A stretch of DNA of 64,000 bases from Pengzhenrongella sicca (GTDB lineage: Bacteria > Actinomycetota > Actinomycetes > Actinomycetales > Cellulomonadaceae): positions 3,906,001-3,970,000 of the forward strand of contig NZ_CP071868.1 of assembly GCF_017569225.1 (NCBI RefSeq), given 5' to 3'. Below are positions 54,476 to 63,212 of this stretch, piece after piece. The position numbers were made by a program, and so were the translations under genes. The stretch's first letter is position 1; each line of letters starts with the position of its first letter. A model generated the notes under the pieces. That model was given only the letters and a program-made list of their open reading frames with translations, was not told the origin of the DNA and did not search any database.

Positions 54476-55504
54476 TCAGCGAGCGGGGCCGGTACTGGCG
54501 CGGACGATCAGCCGCGGCGGGATCGGGGTCGGGTCCAGCTCGGCGCCGCCGATCGCCGCGATCAGCATCGTGATGCACCGCCCGCCCAGCTCCTCGAACC
54601 CCTGCCGGATCGTGGTCAGCGGCGGCAGGAAGTGCGCCGACTCGAGCATGTCGTCGAACCCGACGACCGAGACGTCCCGCGGCACCGCGACGCCGCCCTC
54701 GGCGAACGCCCGGAGCAGGCCGAGCGCGACCTGGTCGTTCGTGGCGAAGACGGCGTCGGGCACGCCCTCGCGCGCCAGCTGGCGGCCGACCTCGTAGCCC
54801 CGATCCGGGCTCCAGTCCCCGGCGATCGGGTCGCCCGAGTCGATGCCCGCCGCAGCGAGCTCGGCGTGCCAGCCCGCGACGCGGGCCCGGGCGTCGACCC
54901 AGCCCAGCGGGCCGGCGAGGTGCACGATGTCGCGATGGCCGAGGTCGAGCAGGTGCCGCGTCGCCAGGCGCGCCCCGAGCTCCTGGTCGACGCTCATGGT
55001 CTGGTACGCGAAGCCCGGGCTCGGCTCGGCCGCGATCATCACGAGCGGGACCTGCGCCGCGAACGGCACGAGCGCGTCGCGCACGTCGTCCTGCGGCGCG
55101 ATGACGATGATGCCCTCGACCGCCTGAGAGAGGAAGTGCTCGACCGCGCGGCTGACGTGCGCGGCGTCGATCTCCGCCAGCGTCGCGACGCTCACGAAGT
55201 ACCCCGCGTGGCGCGCCGCCTCCTCGACCGCGATCAGGGTCGACGTCGGCCCGAAGTACGGCAGCCCGATGCAGATGATCCCGATCGTGCCCGTCCGCCG
55301 GGTCACCAGGGCGCGCGCCGCGCTGTTGCGGCGGTAGCCCAGCTCGGCGATCGCCTCGAGCACCCGCTCGCGCGTCTGGGGACGCACGCTCGGGTGGTCG
55401 TTCAGCACGCGCGAGACCGTCTGGTGCGAGACCCCGGCGATCCGAGCGACGTCGCTCATCGCCGGCAGTCGGGGCCGCCCGCCGGGCTCGGTCATCGTGC
55501 TCAC
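54476..55504 (-). CDS. LacI-family regulator, probable arabinose regulator
   Basis: This 342-residue protein has a LacI HTH MSDVARIAGVSHQTVSRVLN preceded by a ~15-residue tail. Then come the hinge (NSAARALVTRRTGTIGIIC) and a sugar-binding core with FATNDQVALGLLRAFAEGG and SVVGFDDMLESAHFLPPLTT. The gene is convergent with araB. Position and the presence of a LacI-type site between araD and araB make it the likely L-arabinose-responsive repressor; the effector is inferred. The upstream ATG four residues in is an alternative start. Confidence 0.88.
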   Translation of the reverse strand: MSTMTEPGGRPRLPAMSDVARIAGVSHQTVSRVLNDHPSVRPQTRERVLEAIAELGYRRNSAARALVTRRTGTIGIICIGLPYFGPTSTLIAVEEAARHAGYFVSVATLAEIDAAHVSRAVEHFLSQAVEGIIVIAPQDDVRDALVPFAAQVPLVMIAAEPSPGFAYQTMSVDQELGARLATRHLLDLGHRDIVHLAGPLGWVDARARVAGWHAELAAAGIDSGDPIAGDWSPDRGYEVGRQLAREGVPDAVFATNDQVALGLLRAFAEGGVAVPRDVSVVGFDDMLESAHFLPPLTTIRQGFEELGGRCITMLIAAIGGAELDPTPIPPRLIVRASTGPAR

Positions 55505-55514
55505 CGGCTGCCGA

Positions 55515-56366
55515 CTAGCCGTGCTGCGGTGCGGCCGCTTCGGCGGCGAGCTGACGCGAGCGGTCCCGCGCGGCTTCGGCGGCGGCCAGGAACGCGGCGC
55601 GCACGCCGTGGGCGTCCAGCTCGCGCACGGCCGCGACCGTCGTCCCCCCGGGCGACGACACGCGCTCGCGCAGGATCACCGGGTGCTCGCCGGTCTCGGC
55701 GAGCAGCGCCGCGGAGCCGAGCACGGTCTGCACCGCGAGCTCGCGGGCGCGCGCCCGGGTGAGTCCGAGCAGCACCCCCGCCTCGGCCATCGCGTCGACG
55801 ACGTAGAAGACGTAGGCGGGTCCGGAGCCCGAGATCGCGGTCACGGCGTCGAGGTCCTTCTCGTCCGCGCGGACGACGAGGCCGGACGTCGCCAGGATCC
55901 GTTCCGTGAGCGCGAGGTGCCCCTCGTCCGCATGCGTCCCGGGGCTGATCGCGCTCGCGCCCTGGCCGATCACCGCGGGGGTGTTCGGCATCACGCGCAC
56001 GACCGGGGTGCCCGCCGGCAGCCGCTGCTCGTAGAACGCGCACGGCAGCCCGGCGGCGATGCTGACCACGAGGGTGCCCGGGCGCAGGGCGCCGGAGATC
56101 TCCGCCAGCACCGCGCCGACGTCCTTGGGCTTGACCGCGATGACGACGACGTCGGCGCGCCGGGAAGCCTTCGCGTTGCCGTCGGCGGCGCGCACGCCGT
56201 AGCGCGACGAGAGCTCGTTCGCGCGGACGGCGAACGGCTCGGTGACCGCGACGTCGTCGACGGCCCAGCCCGAGGCGAGCACGCCGGCCAGCAGCGCCTC
56301 GCCCATCACCCCGCCGCCGAGGATCGTCAGCGCAGGGTGCGTCGTGCGCGGGGCGTCCTCGCTCAT
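55515..56366 (-). CDS. proC: Pyrroline-5-carboxylate reductase
   Basis: This 283-residue enzyme makes L-proline from pyrroline-5-carboxylate using NAD(P)H. The Rossmann start is [21 protein letters not shown]. Further motifs are [32 protein letters not shown], and the signature with [16 protein letters not shown] and [14 protein letters not shown]. The ATG 56366 has GAGAGGCAGG upstream. Only 10 bases separate it from the LacI gene on the same strand, so read-through is possible, but a functional link is unlikely. Confidence 0.95.
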   Translation of the reverse strand: MSEDAPRTTHPALTILGGGVMGEALLAGVLASGWAVDDVAVTEPFAVRANELSSRYGVRAADGNAKASRRADVVVIAVKPKDVGAVLAEISGALRPGTLVVSIAAGLPCAFYEQRLPAGTPVVRVMPNTPAVIGQGASAISPGTHADEGHLALTERILATSGLVVRADEKDLDAVTAISGSGPAYVFYVVDAMAEAGVLLGLTRARARELAVQTVLGSAALLAETGEHPVILRERVSSPGGTTVAAVRELDAHGVRAAFLAAAEAARDRSRQLAAEAAAPQHG

Positions 56367-56424
56367 GACCTGCCTCTCGCCGGGTACGTGCTCACCGTAT
56401 CGGCTGGGCCACCGGCGAGCCGAA

Positions 56425-57255
56425 TCACCAGGGAAAGGCGAGATAGAAGTCCGCGACGACATCGTCGGGCCCTGCGACCTGGAACAGCGCCGTGCCGTTC
56501 GTCCAGATGACGGAGCCCGTCCCGTCGCCGGCCGCGGTCTGCGTCCACGCGCCGACCGGCGCGCCGACGGCGTCGACCGATCCGGAGCCGGTGGGCGTGG
56601 CCGCTCCCGGCGTCGCCGCGAGCAGCGCTGCGGCGGCCGCGGCGGCGGCCTCCGGCGTCTCGAACTGGCCGGCGTCCACCGTGACGGCGACCCCGCCGCC
56701 ATCGGAGTAGGCCAGCTGGTCGCCCTCGAGCGCGCCCGCCGCGACGAAGGGCGCGTGCTCGGCGACGCCGGTCAGGGCGAACTGCAGCACGGTCGCGGGC
56801 AGGGCGTCGACGAACGTCGACACCGGCTGCCGCACGACGGGCTCGAGGGTCGGGGTCGGGGACGCCAGCGTGACGGTCGGGGCCGGCTCCGCGTCCGCAG
56901 GTGCGCCGGCGAACGCGCCGCTGAGCGCGGCCGCGACGCCGGCGATCACGACGATCGCGGCCACGATCGAGGCGATGACCAGGGTCCGGCGCCGGGAGGC
57001 CGGCTCGGCCGGCTCGGTCGGTGTCGCGGGATCCGCAGGATCCGCCGACTCGGCGGGAGCTTCCGGCTCGGCGGGAGCTTCCGGCTCGGCAGGAGCTTCC
57101 GGCTCGCCGGGATCGACCGGCGGCGCCGCGGCGTCGGCGGGCGGCATACTCGCGGCGGGCCTGGCCGCGGGGACCGCGGTCGGGTCGGTCACGCGGTCGA
57201 ACGGCCACCCGTGACGCGGCCCGCCCGCGCCAGTACCTGGCGTGTTGTCGGTCAT
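56425..57255 (-). CDS. Pro/Ala-rich single-pass membrane protein, hypothetical
   Basis: This 276-residue protein has a Pro/Ala/Glu-rich cytoplasmic region (about 25-85) with three EAPAEP repeats. One membrane helix follows (about 90-112, [21 protein letters not shown]), then an extracytoplasmic domain of ~160 residues with no recognised family, ending [11 protein letters not shown]. The repeats come from an 18-base unit near 57051-57107. It may form a unit with proC (58 bases apart). Function is unknown. Confidence 0.7.
   Translation of the reverse strand: MTDNTPGTGAGGPRHGWPFDRVTDPTAVPAARPAASMPPADAAAPPVDPGEPEAPAEPEAPAEPEAPAESADPADPATPTEPAEPASRRRTLVIASIVAAIVVIAGVAAALSGAFAGAPADAEPAPTVTLASPTPTLEPVVRQPVSTFVDALPATVLQFALTGVAEHAPFVAAGALEGDQLAYSDGGGVAVTVDAGQFETPEAAAAAAAALLAATPGAATPTGSGSVDAVGAPVGAWTQTAAGDGTGSVIWTNGTALFQVAGPDDVVADFYLAFPW
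57051..57107. repeat. 18-base in-frame tandem repeats
   Basis: The unit gcgggagcttccggctcg occurs about three times within the membrane-protein gene and encodes EAPAEP. It is a likely site of length variation. Confidence 0.75.
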
Positions 57256-57387
57256 GTGTGCCTCCCCGCTTGCCGCCGGCGGCCGCGGCGAATGAGGCGA
57301 AGCCTACGCAGTCGGCGGGCCGCCACCGACGCCCACCCGGGCGCCACGCCCGCGCCCGCGCGCCGGACGGCGGCCCCGGCCGCGCCG

Positions 57388-57393
57388 TACGAT
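57388..57393 (+). promoter_or_regulatory. -10 hexamer of the cysteine-rich gene
   Basis: TACGAT is six bases before the ATG at 57400, indicating a leaderless mRNA and fixing the start. Confidence 0.6.
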
Positions 57394-57399
57394 GCGGGG

Positions 57400-58272
57400 A
57401 TGTCCGATTGGCCCGCTGAGACCTCGCTCGACGCGCCGCGCACGTGGGCCGAGTTCCCCGATCCCGACTGGGACCCCGCGCAGGAGCCCGCCGGCCCCGA
57501 CCGGGTCTTCCGGGTCGACCTCACGTGGCTCACCTCGTCGTGGACCTGCATCTTCGGGCGCGGGTGCGCCGGCATCTACGCGGACCGCCCCGACGACGGC
57601 TGCTGCACGCTGGGTGCGCACTTCACGGACACCGACGACGAGGCGCGCGTCGGCGAGTACGTCGCCGACCTGACGGAGCGCTCGTGGCAGCGCCATCCCG
57701 GCGCCGACTCCCCCGCGCCGGGCGCGGGCGCCGAGCACGCCGCCTGGGCCCGCACGGACGCCGACGGCGAGCGCACGACGCGCGTCGTCGACGGCGCCTG
57801 CGTCTTCCTCAACGACCCGGACTTCCCGGGCGGGTCGGGCTGCGCGCTGCACCACCTCGCCGCCGCCGCCGGGGTCGAGCCGCTGCGCACCAAGCCCGAC
57901 GTGTGCTGGCAGCTCCCGCTGCGGCGCACCTACGCCACCCTCGAGCGCCCGGACGGCTCGAGCTACCAGCAGGTGCAGGTCGCGGAGTACGACCGGCGCG
58001 GCTGGGGGCCGGGCGGCCACGACCTGGACTGGTACTGCACGGCCAGCCCGGCCGCCCACGTCGGACCGCAGCCCGTCTACCTGTCCCTCGCCGCCGAGCT
58101 GCGCGAGCTGGTCGGCGCGGCCGCGTACGCCGAGCTCGCGCGACGATCGGCCGAGCTGCTCGGCGCCCGCCACCTCCTGCCGCTCACGGTGCACCCGGCC
58201 ACCCGGCTGGCCGGCTGCGCCCAGCCCGGCAGCGCCGAGGCCGCAACCGGCCCCGTGGGTGGCGCCAGCTAG
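57400..58272 (+). CDS. Cysteine-rich DUF3109/YkgJ-like putative metal-binding protein
   Basis: This 290-residue cytoplasmic protein has eight cysteines in a DUF3109/YkgJ-like order: Cys50 and Cys56 (CIFGRGC), the pair Cys68-Cys69 ([11 protein letters not shown]), Cys134 (ACVFLND), Cys148 (GCALHHLA), Cys169 ([12 protein letters not shown]) and Cys213 (DWYCTAS). This resembles families thought to hold zinc or an Fe-S cluster; no activity is established. I assign it by pattern, not by alignment. It is monocistronic, just upstream of radA, which begins 10 bases after its stop but has its own -10 hexamer. Confidence 0.7.
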   Translation: MSDWPAETSLDAPRTWAEFPDPDWDPAQEPAGPDRVFRVDLTWLTSSWTCIFGRGCAGIYADRPDDGCCTLGAHFTDTDDEARVGEYVADLTERSWQRHPGADSPAPGAGAEHAAWARTDADGERTTRVVDGACVFLNDPDFPGGSGCALHHLAAAAGVEPLRTKPDVCWQLPLRRTYATLERPDGSSYQQVQVAEYDRRGWGPGGHDLDWYCTASPAAHVGPQPVYLSLAAELRELVGAAAYAELARRSAELLGARHLLPLTVHPATRLAGCAQPGSAEAATGPVGGAS

Positions 58273-58275
58273 CGT
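58270..58275 (+). promoter_or_regulatory. -10 hexamer of radA
   Basis: TAGCGT overlaps the stop codon of the upstream gene and is seven bases from the radA ATG. Confidence 0.5.
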
Positions 58276-58282
58276 TCGCGGC

Positions 58283-59707
58283 ATGGCATCCCCCGCTTCC
58301 CGGCCCGCGAGCTCGCGGCGCTCCGACCGACCCGCCCGTCCCGCCTATCGCTGCGCCGAATGCGGGTGGACGGCCGCGAAGTGGGTCGGCCGGTGCGGCG
58401 AGTGCCAGGCGTGGGGAACGGTCGCCGAGGACGCGGGGCCCGGCGGCGCCGCGCCCCGCACCGTCGCCCAGGCCCCGAGCCGCACGCCGGCGCGCCCGAT
58501 CGGGGAGATCGACGTGGAGGCCGCGCGCGCACGGCCCACGGGTGTCGACGAGCTCGACCGGGTGCTCGGCGGCGGACTGGTCCCCGGCGCGGTCGTGCTG
58601 CTCGCGGGAGAGCCGGGCGTGGGCAAGTCGACGCTGCTGCTCGACGTCGCCGCGCGCGCCGCGCGCGGTGGTCGGCGCGTGCTCTACATCACCGGCGAGG
58701 AGTCGGCCGGCCAGGTCCGCCTGCGCGCCGAGCGGATCCGGGCGCTCGACCCGAACCTCCTGCTCGCGGCCGAGACCGACCTCGCGACCGTGCTCGGGCA
58801 CGTCGACCAGGTGCAGCCAGACCTCCTCGTCGTCGACTCCGTGCAGACGGTCGCGTCGGCGCAGGTGGACGGCGCCCCCGGCGGCGTCAGCCAGGTGCGC
58901 GAGGTGGCGGCCGCGCTGATCGCAGTCGCGAAGGGTCGGGACATCCCCACGGTGCTCGTCGGGCACGTGACCAAGGACGGGTCGATCGCCGGGCCGCGCA
59001 CGCTCGAGCACCTCGTCGACGTCGTGTGCCAGTTCGAGGGCGACCGGCACTCGCGGCTGCGGCTGCTGCGGGCAACCAAGAACCGGTACGGACCGACCGA
59101 CGAGGTCGGCTGCTTCGACCTGTCCGAGACCGGCATCATCGGGCTGGCCGATCCGAGCGGGCTGTTCGTCTCGCACGCCCTCAACCACGTGCCGGGCACG
59201 TGCGTGACGGTCACCCTCGAGGGTCGGCGGCCGCTCGCCACCGAGGTGCAGGCGCTCGTCGCCCCGAGCGTGCTCAGCAACCCCCGCCGCACCACGAGCG
59301 GGGTGGACTCGAGCCGGCTCGCGATGGTGCTCGCGGTCCTGCAGCGGCGCGTCGGCGTCGGCCTGGTTGATCAAGACGTCTACGTCGCGACGGTCGGCGG
59401 CGCCCGCGCCGTCGAGCCGGCGACGGATCTCGCGCTCGCGCTCGCCACCGTCAGCGCACGCCAGGACGTGCCGCTGCTGGTGGGGCTCGTCGCGCTCGGC
59501 GAGGTCGGCCTCGCGGGCGAGATCCGCCCCGTCGTCGGCCTAGCGCAGCGGCTGTCCGAGGCCGCCCGCCTCGGCTTCACCCACGCCGTCGTCCCGCGCG
59601 GGTCCGTCGAGCCTGGCCAGGGCCCGGCCGGCATGACGCTGCACGGGGTCGCGGATCTCGCCGAGGCCACACTCGTCAGCCTCACCGCCCGTGTCCGCTC
59701 GGTCTGA
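58283..59707 (+). CDS. radA: DNA repair protein RadA
   Basis: This 474-residue RecA-like branch-migration ATPase acts in recombination. It has an N-terminal C4 zinc finger (Cys24, 27, 38, 41: CAECGWTAAKWVGRCGEC), Walker A GEPGVGKST (about 108-116), Walker B LLVVDSVQ and the RadA-specific KNRYGPTDEVG motif. A C-terminal Lon-protease-like domain follows (VATVGGARAVEPATDLALAL), without the catalytic pair, as usual. It lies directly upstream of disA, the standard pairing; RadA is known to restrain DisA activity in Bacillus. Confidence 0.95.
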   Translation: MASPASRPASSRRSDRPARPAYRCAECGWTAAKWVGRCGECQAWGTVAEDAGPGGAAPRTVAQAPSRTPARPIGEIDVEAARARPTGVDELDRVLGGGLVPGAVVLLAGEPGVGKSTLLLDVAARAARGGRRVLYITGEESAGQVRLRAERIRALDPNLLLAAETDLATVLGHVDQVQPDLLVVDSVQTVASAQVDGAPGGVSQVREVAAALIAVAKGRDIPTVLVGHVTKDGSIAGPRTLEHLVDVVCQFEGDRHSRLRLLRATKNRYGPTDEVGCFDLSETGIIGLADPSGLFVSHALNHVPGTCVTVTLEGRRPLATEVQALVAPSVLSNPRRTTSGVDSSRLAMVLAVLQRRVGVGLVDQDVYVATVGGARAVEPATDLALALATVSARQDVPLLVGLVALGEVGLAGEIRPVVGLAQRLSEAARLGFTHAVVPRGSVEPGQGPAGMTLHGVADLAEATLVSLTARVRSV

Positions 59708-59722
59708 ACCTTCCAACGCCGA

Positions 59723-59728
59723 TAGGAT
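59723..59728 (+). promoter_or_regulatory. -10 hexamer of disA
   Basis: TAGGAT stands six bases before the GTG of disA, so disA has its own leaderless promoter even though radA ends 27 bases upstream. Confidence 0.6.
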
Positions 59729-59734
59729 CTGCGC

Positions 59735-60820
59735 GTGGCAACCTCCCACCTTCTGCCCGACGACCTGCTGCGGGCCACGCTGGCCGCGGTCGCGCCCGGC
59801 GGTCAGCTCCGCGAGGGTCTCGACCGGATCCTGCGCGGCCGGACGGGTGCCCTCATCGTGCTCGGCTTCGACCGCACGGTCGAGTCCATCTGCTCGGGCG
59901 GCTTCGTGCTCGATGTCGAGTTCTCGGCCACCCGCCTGCGCGAGCTCGCGAAGATGGACGGCGCGATCGTCCTCGACAAGGACGCGACGCGCGTCCTGCG
60001 GGCCGCCGTCCAGCTGCTGCCCGACCCGACCATCGAGACGACCGAGTCCGGCACCCGGCACCGCACGGCGGAGCGCGTCGCGAAGCAGACGGGCTACCCG
60101 GTCATCTCCGTCAGCCAGTCGATGCGCATCGTCGCGCTCTACGTCGGCGGGTTCCGGTACGTGCTCGAGGACGCCGACACGATCCTCTCGCGGGCCAACC
60201 AGGCGCTTGCCACCCTCGAGCGCTACAAGTCACGGCTCGACGAGGTCAGCGGGACCCTGTCCGCGCTCGAGATCGAGGACCTGGTCACGGTGCGGGACGT
60301 CTCCGCCGTCGTGCAGCGGCTCGAGATGGTCCGCCGCATCTCCGAGGAGATCGCCGGCTACGTGATCGAGCTCGGCACGGACGGCCGCCTGCTCGCGCTC
60401 CAGCTCGACGAGCTGATCGGCGGGATCGGCCAGGACCGCGAGCTCGTGATCCGCGACTACGTCGAGACGACGCGCAAGGACCAGGGCGCGCTCGAGGTCC
60501 AGGCGGCCCTCGCCGACCTCGACTCGACCGAGCTGCTCGATCACGGCCACATCGCGCGCGTGCTCGGCCTGCCCGGCGGCGGCGACGCGCTCGACGCGGC
60601 CGTCGGCCCGCGCGGCTACCGGCTGCTCTCGATGGTGCCGCGGCTGCCCCCGGCGATCGTGGACCGGGTGATCTCGCACTTCGGCAGCCTGCAGAAGCTG
60701 CTCGCTGCGGGCATCGAGGACCTCATGATGGTCGACGGTGTCGGCGAGCAGCGTGCCCGCGCCGTCCGCGAGGGGCTGTCGCGGCTCGCCGAGTCGAGCA
60801 TCCTCGAGCGGTACGTCTAG
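59735..60820 (+). CDS. disA: DNA integrity scanning protein DisA (diadenylate cyclase)
   Basis: This 361-residue octameric enzyme makes c-di-AMP and pauses at branched DNA. The DAC catalytic motifs are DGA (75-77 in KMDGAIVLD) and [11 protein letters not shown] with RHR at 108-110. A linker of helices follows, then a C-terminal helix-hairpin-helix domain ([32 protein letters not shown]). In actinobacteria it is usually the only c-di-AMP synthase, and c-di-AMP commonly tunes K+ uptake; trkH/trkA lie in the same window, though far away. Confidence 0.96.
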   Translation: MATSHLLPDDLLRATLAAVAPGGQLREGLDRILRGRTGALIVLGFDRTVESICSGGFVLDVEFSATRLRELAKMDGAIVLDKDATRVLRAAVQLLPDPTIETTESGTRHRTAERVAKQTGYPVISVSQSMRIVALYVGGFRYVLEDADTILSRANQALATLERYKSRLDEVSGTLSALEIEDLVTVRDVSAVVQRLEMVRRISEEIAGYVIELGTDGRLLALQLDELIGGIGQDRELVIRDYVETTRKDQGALEVQAALADLDSTELLDHGHIARVLGLPGGGDALDAAVGPRGYRLLSMVPRLPPAIVDRVISHFGSLQKLLAAGIEDLMMVDGVGEQRARAVREGLSRLAESSILERYV

Positions 60821-60855
60821 CCCGAACGAGCGCGGCTCCACCGAGCCGCGCTGCG

Positions 60856-61467
60856 CTACTCGAGCGCGAAGACCGCGGGCGCCGCGCTCGCCCCGAGCAG
60901 GGTCGCCGCGACTTGGTAGGTGCCGGCGCGCGGGGCGGGCAGGTCGGCCGGGCAGCCCTCGGCTGAACGGGACCTCGTCCAGGCGATGTCGACGGGGTCG
61001 CTCGCGCCGGCGGCGAGCAGGAGCTGGCGGGAGGCCGTCTCGGCGCTCGCGCAGTCCTTGCTCGACCAGATGCGATCGGTGCCTGAGCTGATGATCACCT
61101 CGCGCGAGGCGTCGCCCGCGTCCACGGTGCACGGCTCGGCCCCGACGTTGGTGACGGTCACCGTGAGCGTCGGCGCAGCGTCCGCGGCGTACTGGACCGC
61201 GTTGGGCACCACGGTGAGCTGGAGGTTCGCCGGCGCGCAGTCGACCGGCGCCCCGCCGGCCGGGTCCTCGTCCGCGGCGGCGCTCGCGGCGGCGTCGGCG
61301 GCCGCGTCGGGCGAGCTCGCGTCGTCTCCGCCGTCGCGCAGCGCGAGCGCCCAGACGCCGATGCCGAGCGCGGCCACGACGAGCGCTGCCGCGATCACGA
61401 CGACGAGCCGCCGGACCCAGTAGACCCGGGGCGGGTTGGGCCCGACCGGGTGCAGAACTGTGCTCAT
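60856..61467 (-). CDS. Membrane-anchored extracytoplasmic protein, hypothetical
   Basis: This 203-residue protein has one N-terminal helix (about 19-43, RLVVVIAAALVVAALGIGVWAL), then an Asp/Ala-rich linker and an extracytoplasmic beta-rich domain with four cysteines (PVDCAPANLQL, EPCTVDAGDA, SKDCAS, AEGCPADL). The layout recalls small immunoglobulin-like DUF4232-type domains, but no family is firmly recognised. It is convergent with disA and divergent from mutY. AAGGG precedes the start. Confidence 0.7.
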   Translation of the reverse strand: MSTVLHPVGPNPPRVYWVRRLVVVIAAALVVAALGIGVWALALRDGGDDASSPDAAADAAASAAADEDPAGGAPVDCAPANLQLTVVPNAVQYAADAAPTLTVTVTNVGAEPCTVDAGDASREVIISSGTDRIWSSKDCASAETASRQLLLAAGASDPVDIAWTRSRSAEGCPADLPAPRAGTYQVAATLLGASAAPAVFALE

Positions 61468-61625
61468 GCCGAGCCCTTCGTCGCGACGGGACGCCGAACC
61501 TGGGACGTCGGCACCACGCTACGGCGGCCGAAGCCGCGCGGGGGCGCAGGCACGCCGGGTACCCGCGCTGGGGGATTGCCGGGGCATGTCGCCGCGGCCG
61601 GCCCCCGTGCGGAACAATCGCGCCC

Positions 61626-62564
61626 ATGCCCCCTGCCAGCACGCCGCCGCCGGGCGCGCCGGCCGAGATCGCCCCGCTGCGCGCGGAGGTCCTGACCTGG
61701 TTCGCCGCGAACGCGCGCGACCTGCCGTGGCGGGCGCCCGACCGGACCGCCTGGGGGGTCCTGGTCAGCGAGGTGATGCTGCAGCAGACCCCCGTGGTGC
61801 GGGTCCTGCCCGTGTGGACCGCCTGGATGGCGCGCTGGCCCGCGCCCTCCGACCTCGCCGCCGCGAGCACCGCCGACGTGCTGCGCGCGTGGGATCGGCT
61901 CGGCTACCCCCGCCGGGCGCTGCGCCTGCAGGAGTGCGCGCGGGCGGTCGTCGACCGCCACGGCGGCGCCGTCCCGCGTGCGGAGTCCGCGCTGCTCGAG
62001 CTGCCCGGCGTCGGCGCCTACACCGCCGCGGCCGTCGTGGCCTTCGCGCACGGCGGGCGATCCGTCGTGCTCGACACGAACGTGCGCCGGGTGCTGGCCC
62101 GGGCACTCGGGGGCGTCGCCCTGCCCGCGCCGAGCCAGACGGCGGCCGAGGTCCGGCGCGCCGCCGCCGCCGTCCCCGCCGGCGAGCGCGAGGCCGCGGC
62201 CTGGGCCGCCGCCTCGATGGAGCTCGGCGCGCTGGTCTGCACCGCGCGGTCGCCCCGCTGCGACGCCTGCCCGATCGCGGCCCGGTGCGCGTGGCGCGCG
62301 GCCGGGTACCCGCCCGACGCGCACGCGGCCCGGCGGCGGACCCAGGCATGGACGGGCACGGACCGGCAGGCGCGCGGGCGCATCATGGCGCTGCTGCGCG
62401 ACGCGGCCCGGCCGGTCCCGCCCACCGGGATCGACGCGGTCTGGCCGGAGCGCGACCAGCTCCGCCGCAGCCTCGCCGGGCTGGTCGCGGACGGGCTGGT
62501 CGAGGAGCTCCGCGGCGCTGCGGGGCCGAGCGGGTACCGCCTGCCGGTCAGCCCAGCTCGATGA
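61626..62564 (+). CDS. mutY: A/G-specific adenine DNA glycosylase
   Basis: This 312-residue repair enzyme removes adenine mispaired with 8-oxoguanine. The catalytic glutamate is Glu49 in SEVMLQQTPV. The helix-hairpin-helix is LLELPGVGAYTAAAVVAFA, the catalytic aspartate is Asp150 in VVLDTNVRRVLARA, and the [4Fe-4S] ligands are Cys205, 212, 215 and 221 (C-x6-C-x2-C-x5-C). Beyond residue ~240 there is only a ~65-residue segment that looks like a winged helix, with no room for the NUDIX-like 8-oxoG-recognition domain. Its end overlaps the convergent acetyltransferase gene by 17 bases. Confidence 0.93.
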   Translation: MPPASTPPPGAPAEIAPLRAEVLTWFAANARDLPWRAPDRTAWGVLVSEVMLQQTPVVRVLPVWTAWMARWPAPSDLAAASTADVLRAWDRLGYPRRALRLQECARAVVDRHGGAVPRAESALLELPGVGAYTAAAVVAFAHGGRSVVLDTNVRRVLARALGGVALPAPSQTAAEVRRAAAAVPAGEREAAAWAAASMELGALVCTARSPRCDACPIAARCAWRAAGYPPDAHAARRRTQAWTGTDRQARGRIMALLRDAARPVPPTGIDAVWPERDQLRRSLAGLVADGLVEELRGAAGPSGYRLPVSPAR

Positions 62565-63063
62565 GCATCCGGGTGTTGCCGAGCGTGTTCGGCTTCACGC
62601 GGGCGAGATCGAGGAACTCCGCGACCCCGTCGTCGTGCGAGCGCAGCAGCTCGGCGTAGACCTCGGGCGAGACGGGCGTGCCCTCGATCGCACGGAAGCC
62701 GTGAGCGGTGAAGAACTCGACCTCGAAGGTGAGGCAGAACAGCCGCGTGAGCCCGAGCCCGCGAGCGCGCGCCATGAGGTCCTCGAGCAGCCGATGGCCG
62801 ACCTGCCGCGAGCGCCAGCCGGGCGCGACGGCGAGCGTGCGGATCTCCGCGAGGTCCTGCCAGAGCACGTGCAGCGCGCCGCACCCGACGACGCCGCCGG
62901 CCGGGCCGGCGTCCGCGACCAAGAACTCCTGCACCGCCTCGTAGTAGCCGACCATCTCCTTCGCGAGCAGGATCCGCTCGGTCGCGTAGGGCGCGACCAG
63001 GTCGCGAATCGCATGGACGTCGGCAGGAAGGGCGGATCGAACGGTCAGCTCGGAACGTGGCAC
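62548..63063 (-). CDS. GNAT amino-acid N-acetyltransferase (ArgA-like)
   Basis: This 171-residue GNAT-fold acetyltransferase has the acetyl-CoA loop LAVAPGWRSRQVGHRLLEDL (about 77-96). The N-terminal part (SALPADVHAIRDLVAPYATE) and the C-terminal LARVKPNTLGNTRMLIELG fit the short stand-alone N-acetylglutamate synthases of actinobacteria (Rv2747 type), which start arginine synthesis. No other arg gene is nearby, so the assignment rests on sequence only. It starts at a GTG six bases from TAGGTT. Confidence 0.82.
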   Translation of the reverse strand: MPRSELTVRSALPADVHAIRDLVAPYATERILLAKEMVGYYEAVQEFLVADAGPAGGVVGCGALHVLWQDLAEIRTLAVAPGWRSRQVGHRLLEDLMARARGLGLTRLFCLTFEVEFFTAHGFRAIEGTPVSPEVYAELLRSHDDGVAEFLDLARVKPNTLGNTRMLIELG

Positions 63064-63069
63064 CGCGAC

Positions 63070-63075
63070 AACCTA
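63070..63075 (-). promoter_or_regulatory. -10 hexamer of the acetyltransferase gene
   Basis: Minus-strand TAGGTT is six bases from the GTG start. Confidence 0.55.
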
Positions 63076-63106
63076 GTCCGCCCCGGCGGCGGCCGCGCGG
63101 GCGCCC

Positions 63107-63212
63107 CGACGCGTAACACCGTCGTCACACGACGGTGACCGGGGCGGAACGTCCGCGGGCAACACTGGGCTGACCGGTGGCGAGTCTCCCGGTTCAGCAA
63201 AGGGGCGAGCAG
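63107..63212 (+). promoter_or_regulatory. Structured leader of the DUF1989 gene
   Basis: Several short hairpins can be drawn: cgtcgt-cac-acgacg, gcgga-acg-tccgc, and ctgaccgg...ccggttcag. It ends with AAAGGGGCGAG before the ATG. Related operons are often under guanidine riboswitches, but the known consensus sequences are not evident here. Confidence 0.35.

Noticed and set aside
63107-63212. Guanidine riboswitch upstream of the DUF1989 gene
   Set aside because: The loops I can draw (CAC, ACG) do not match the ACGR loops of the guanidine-II class, and the conserved guanidine-I segments are absent. It is kept only as an unclassified leader.
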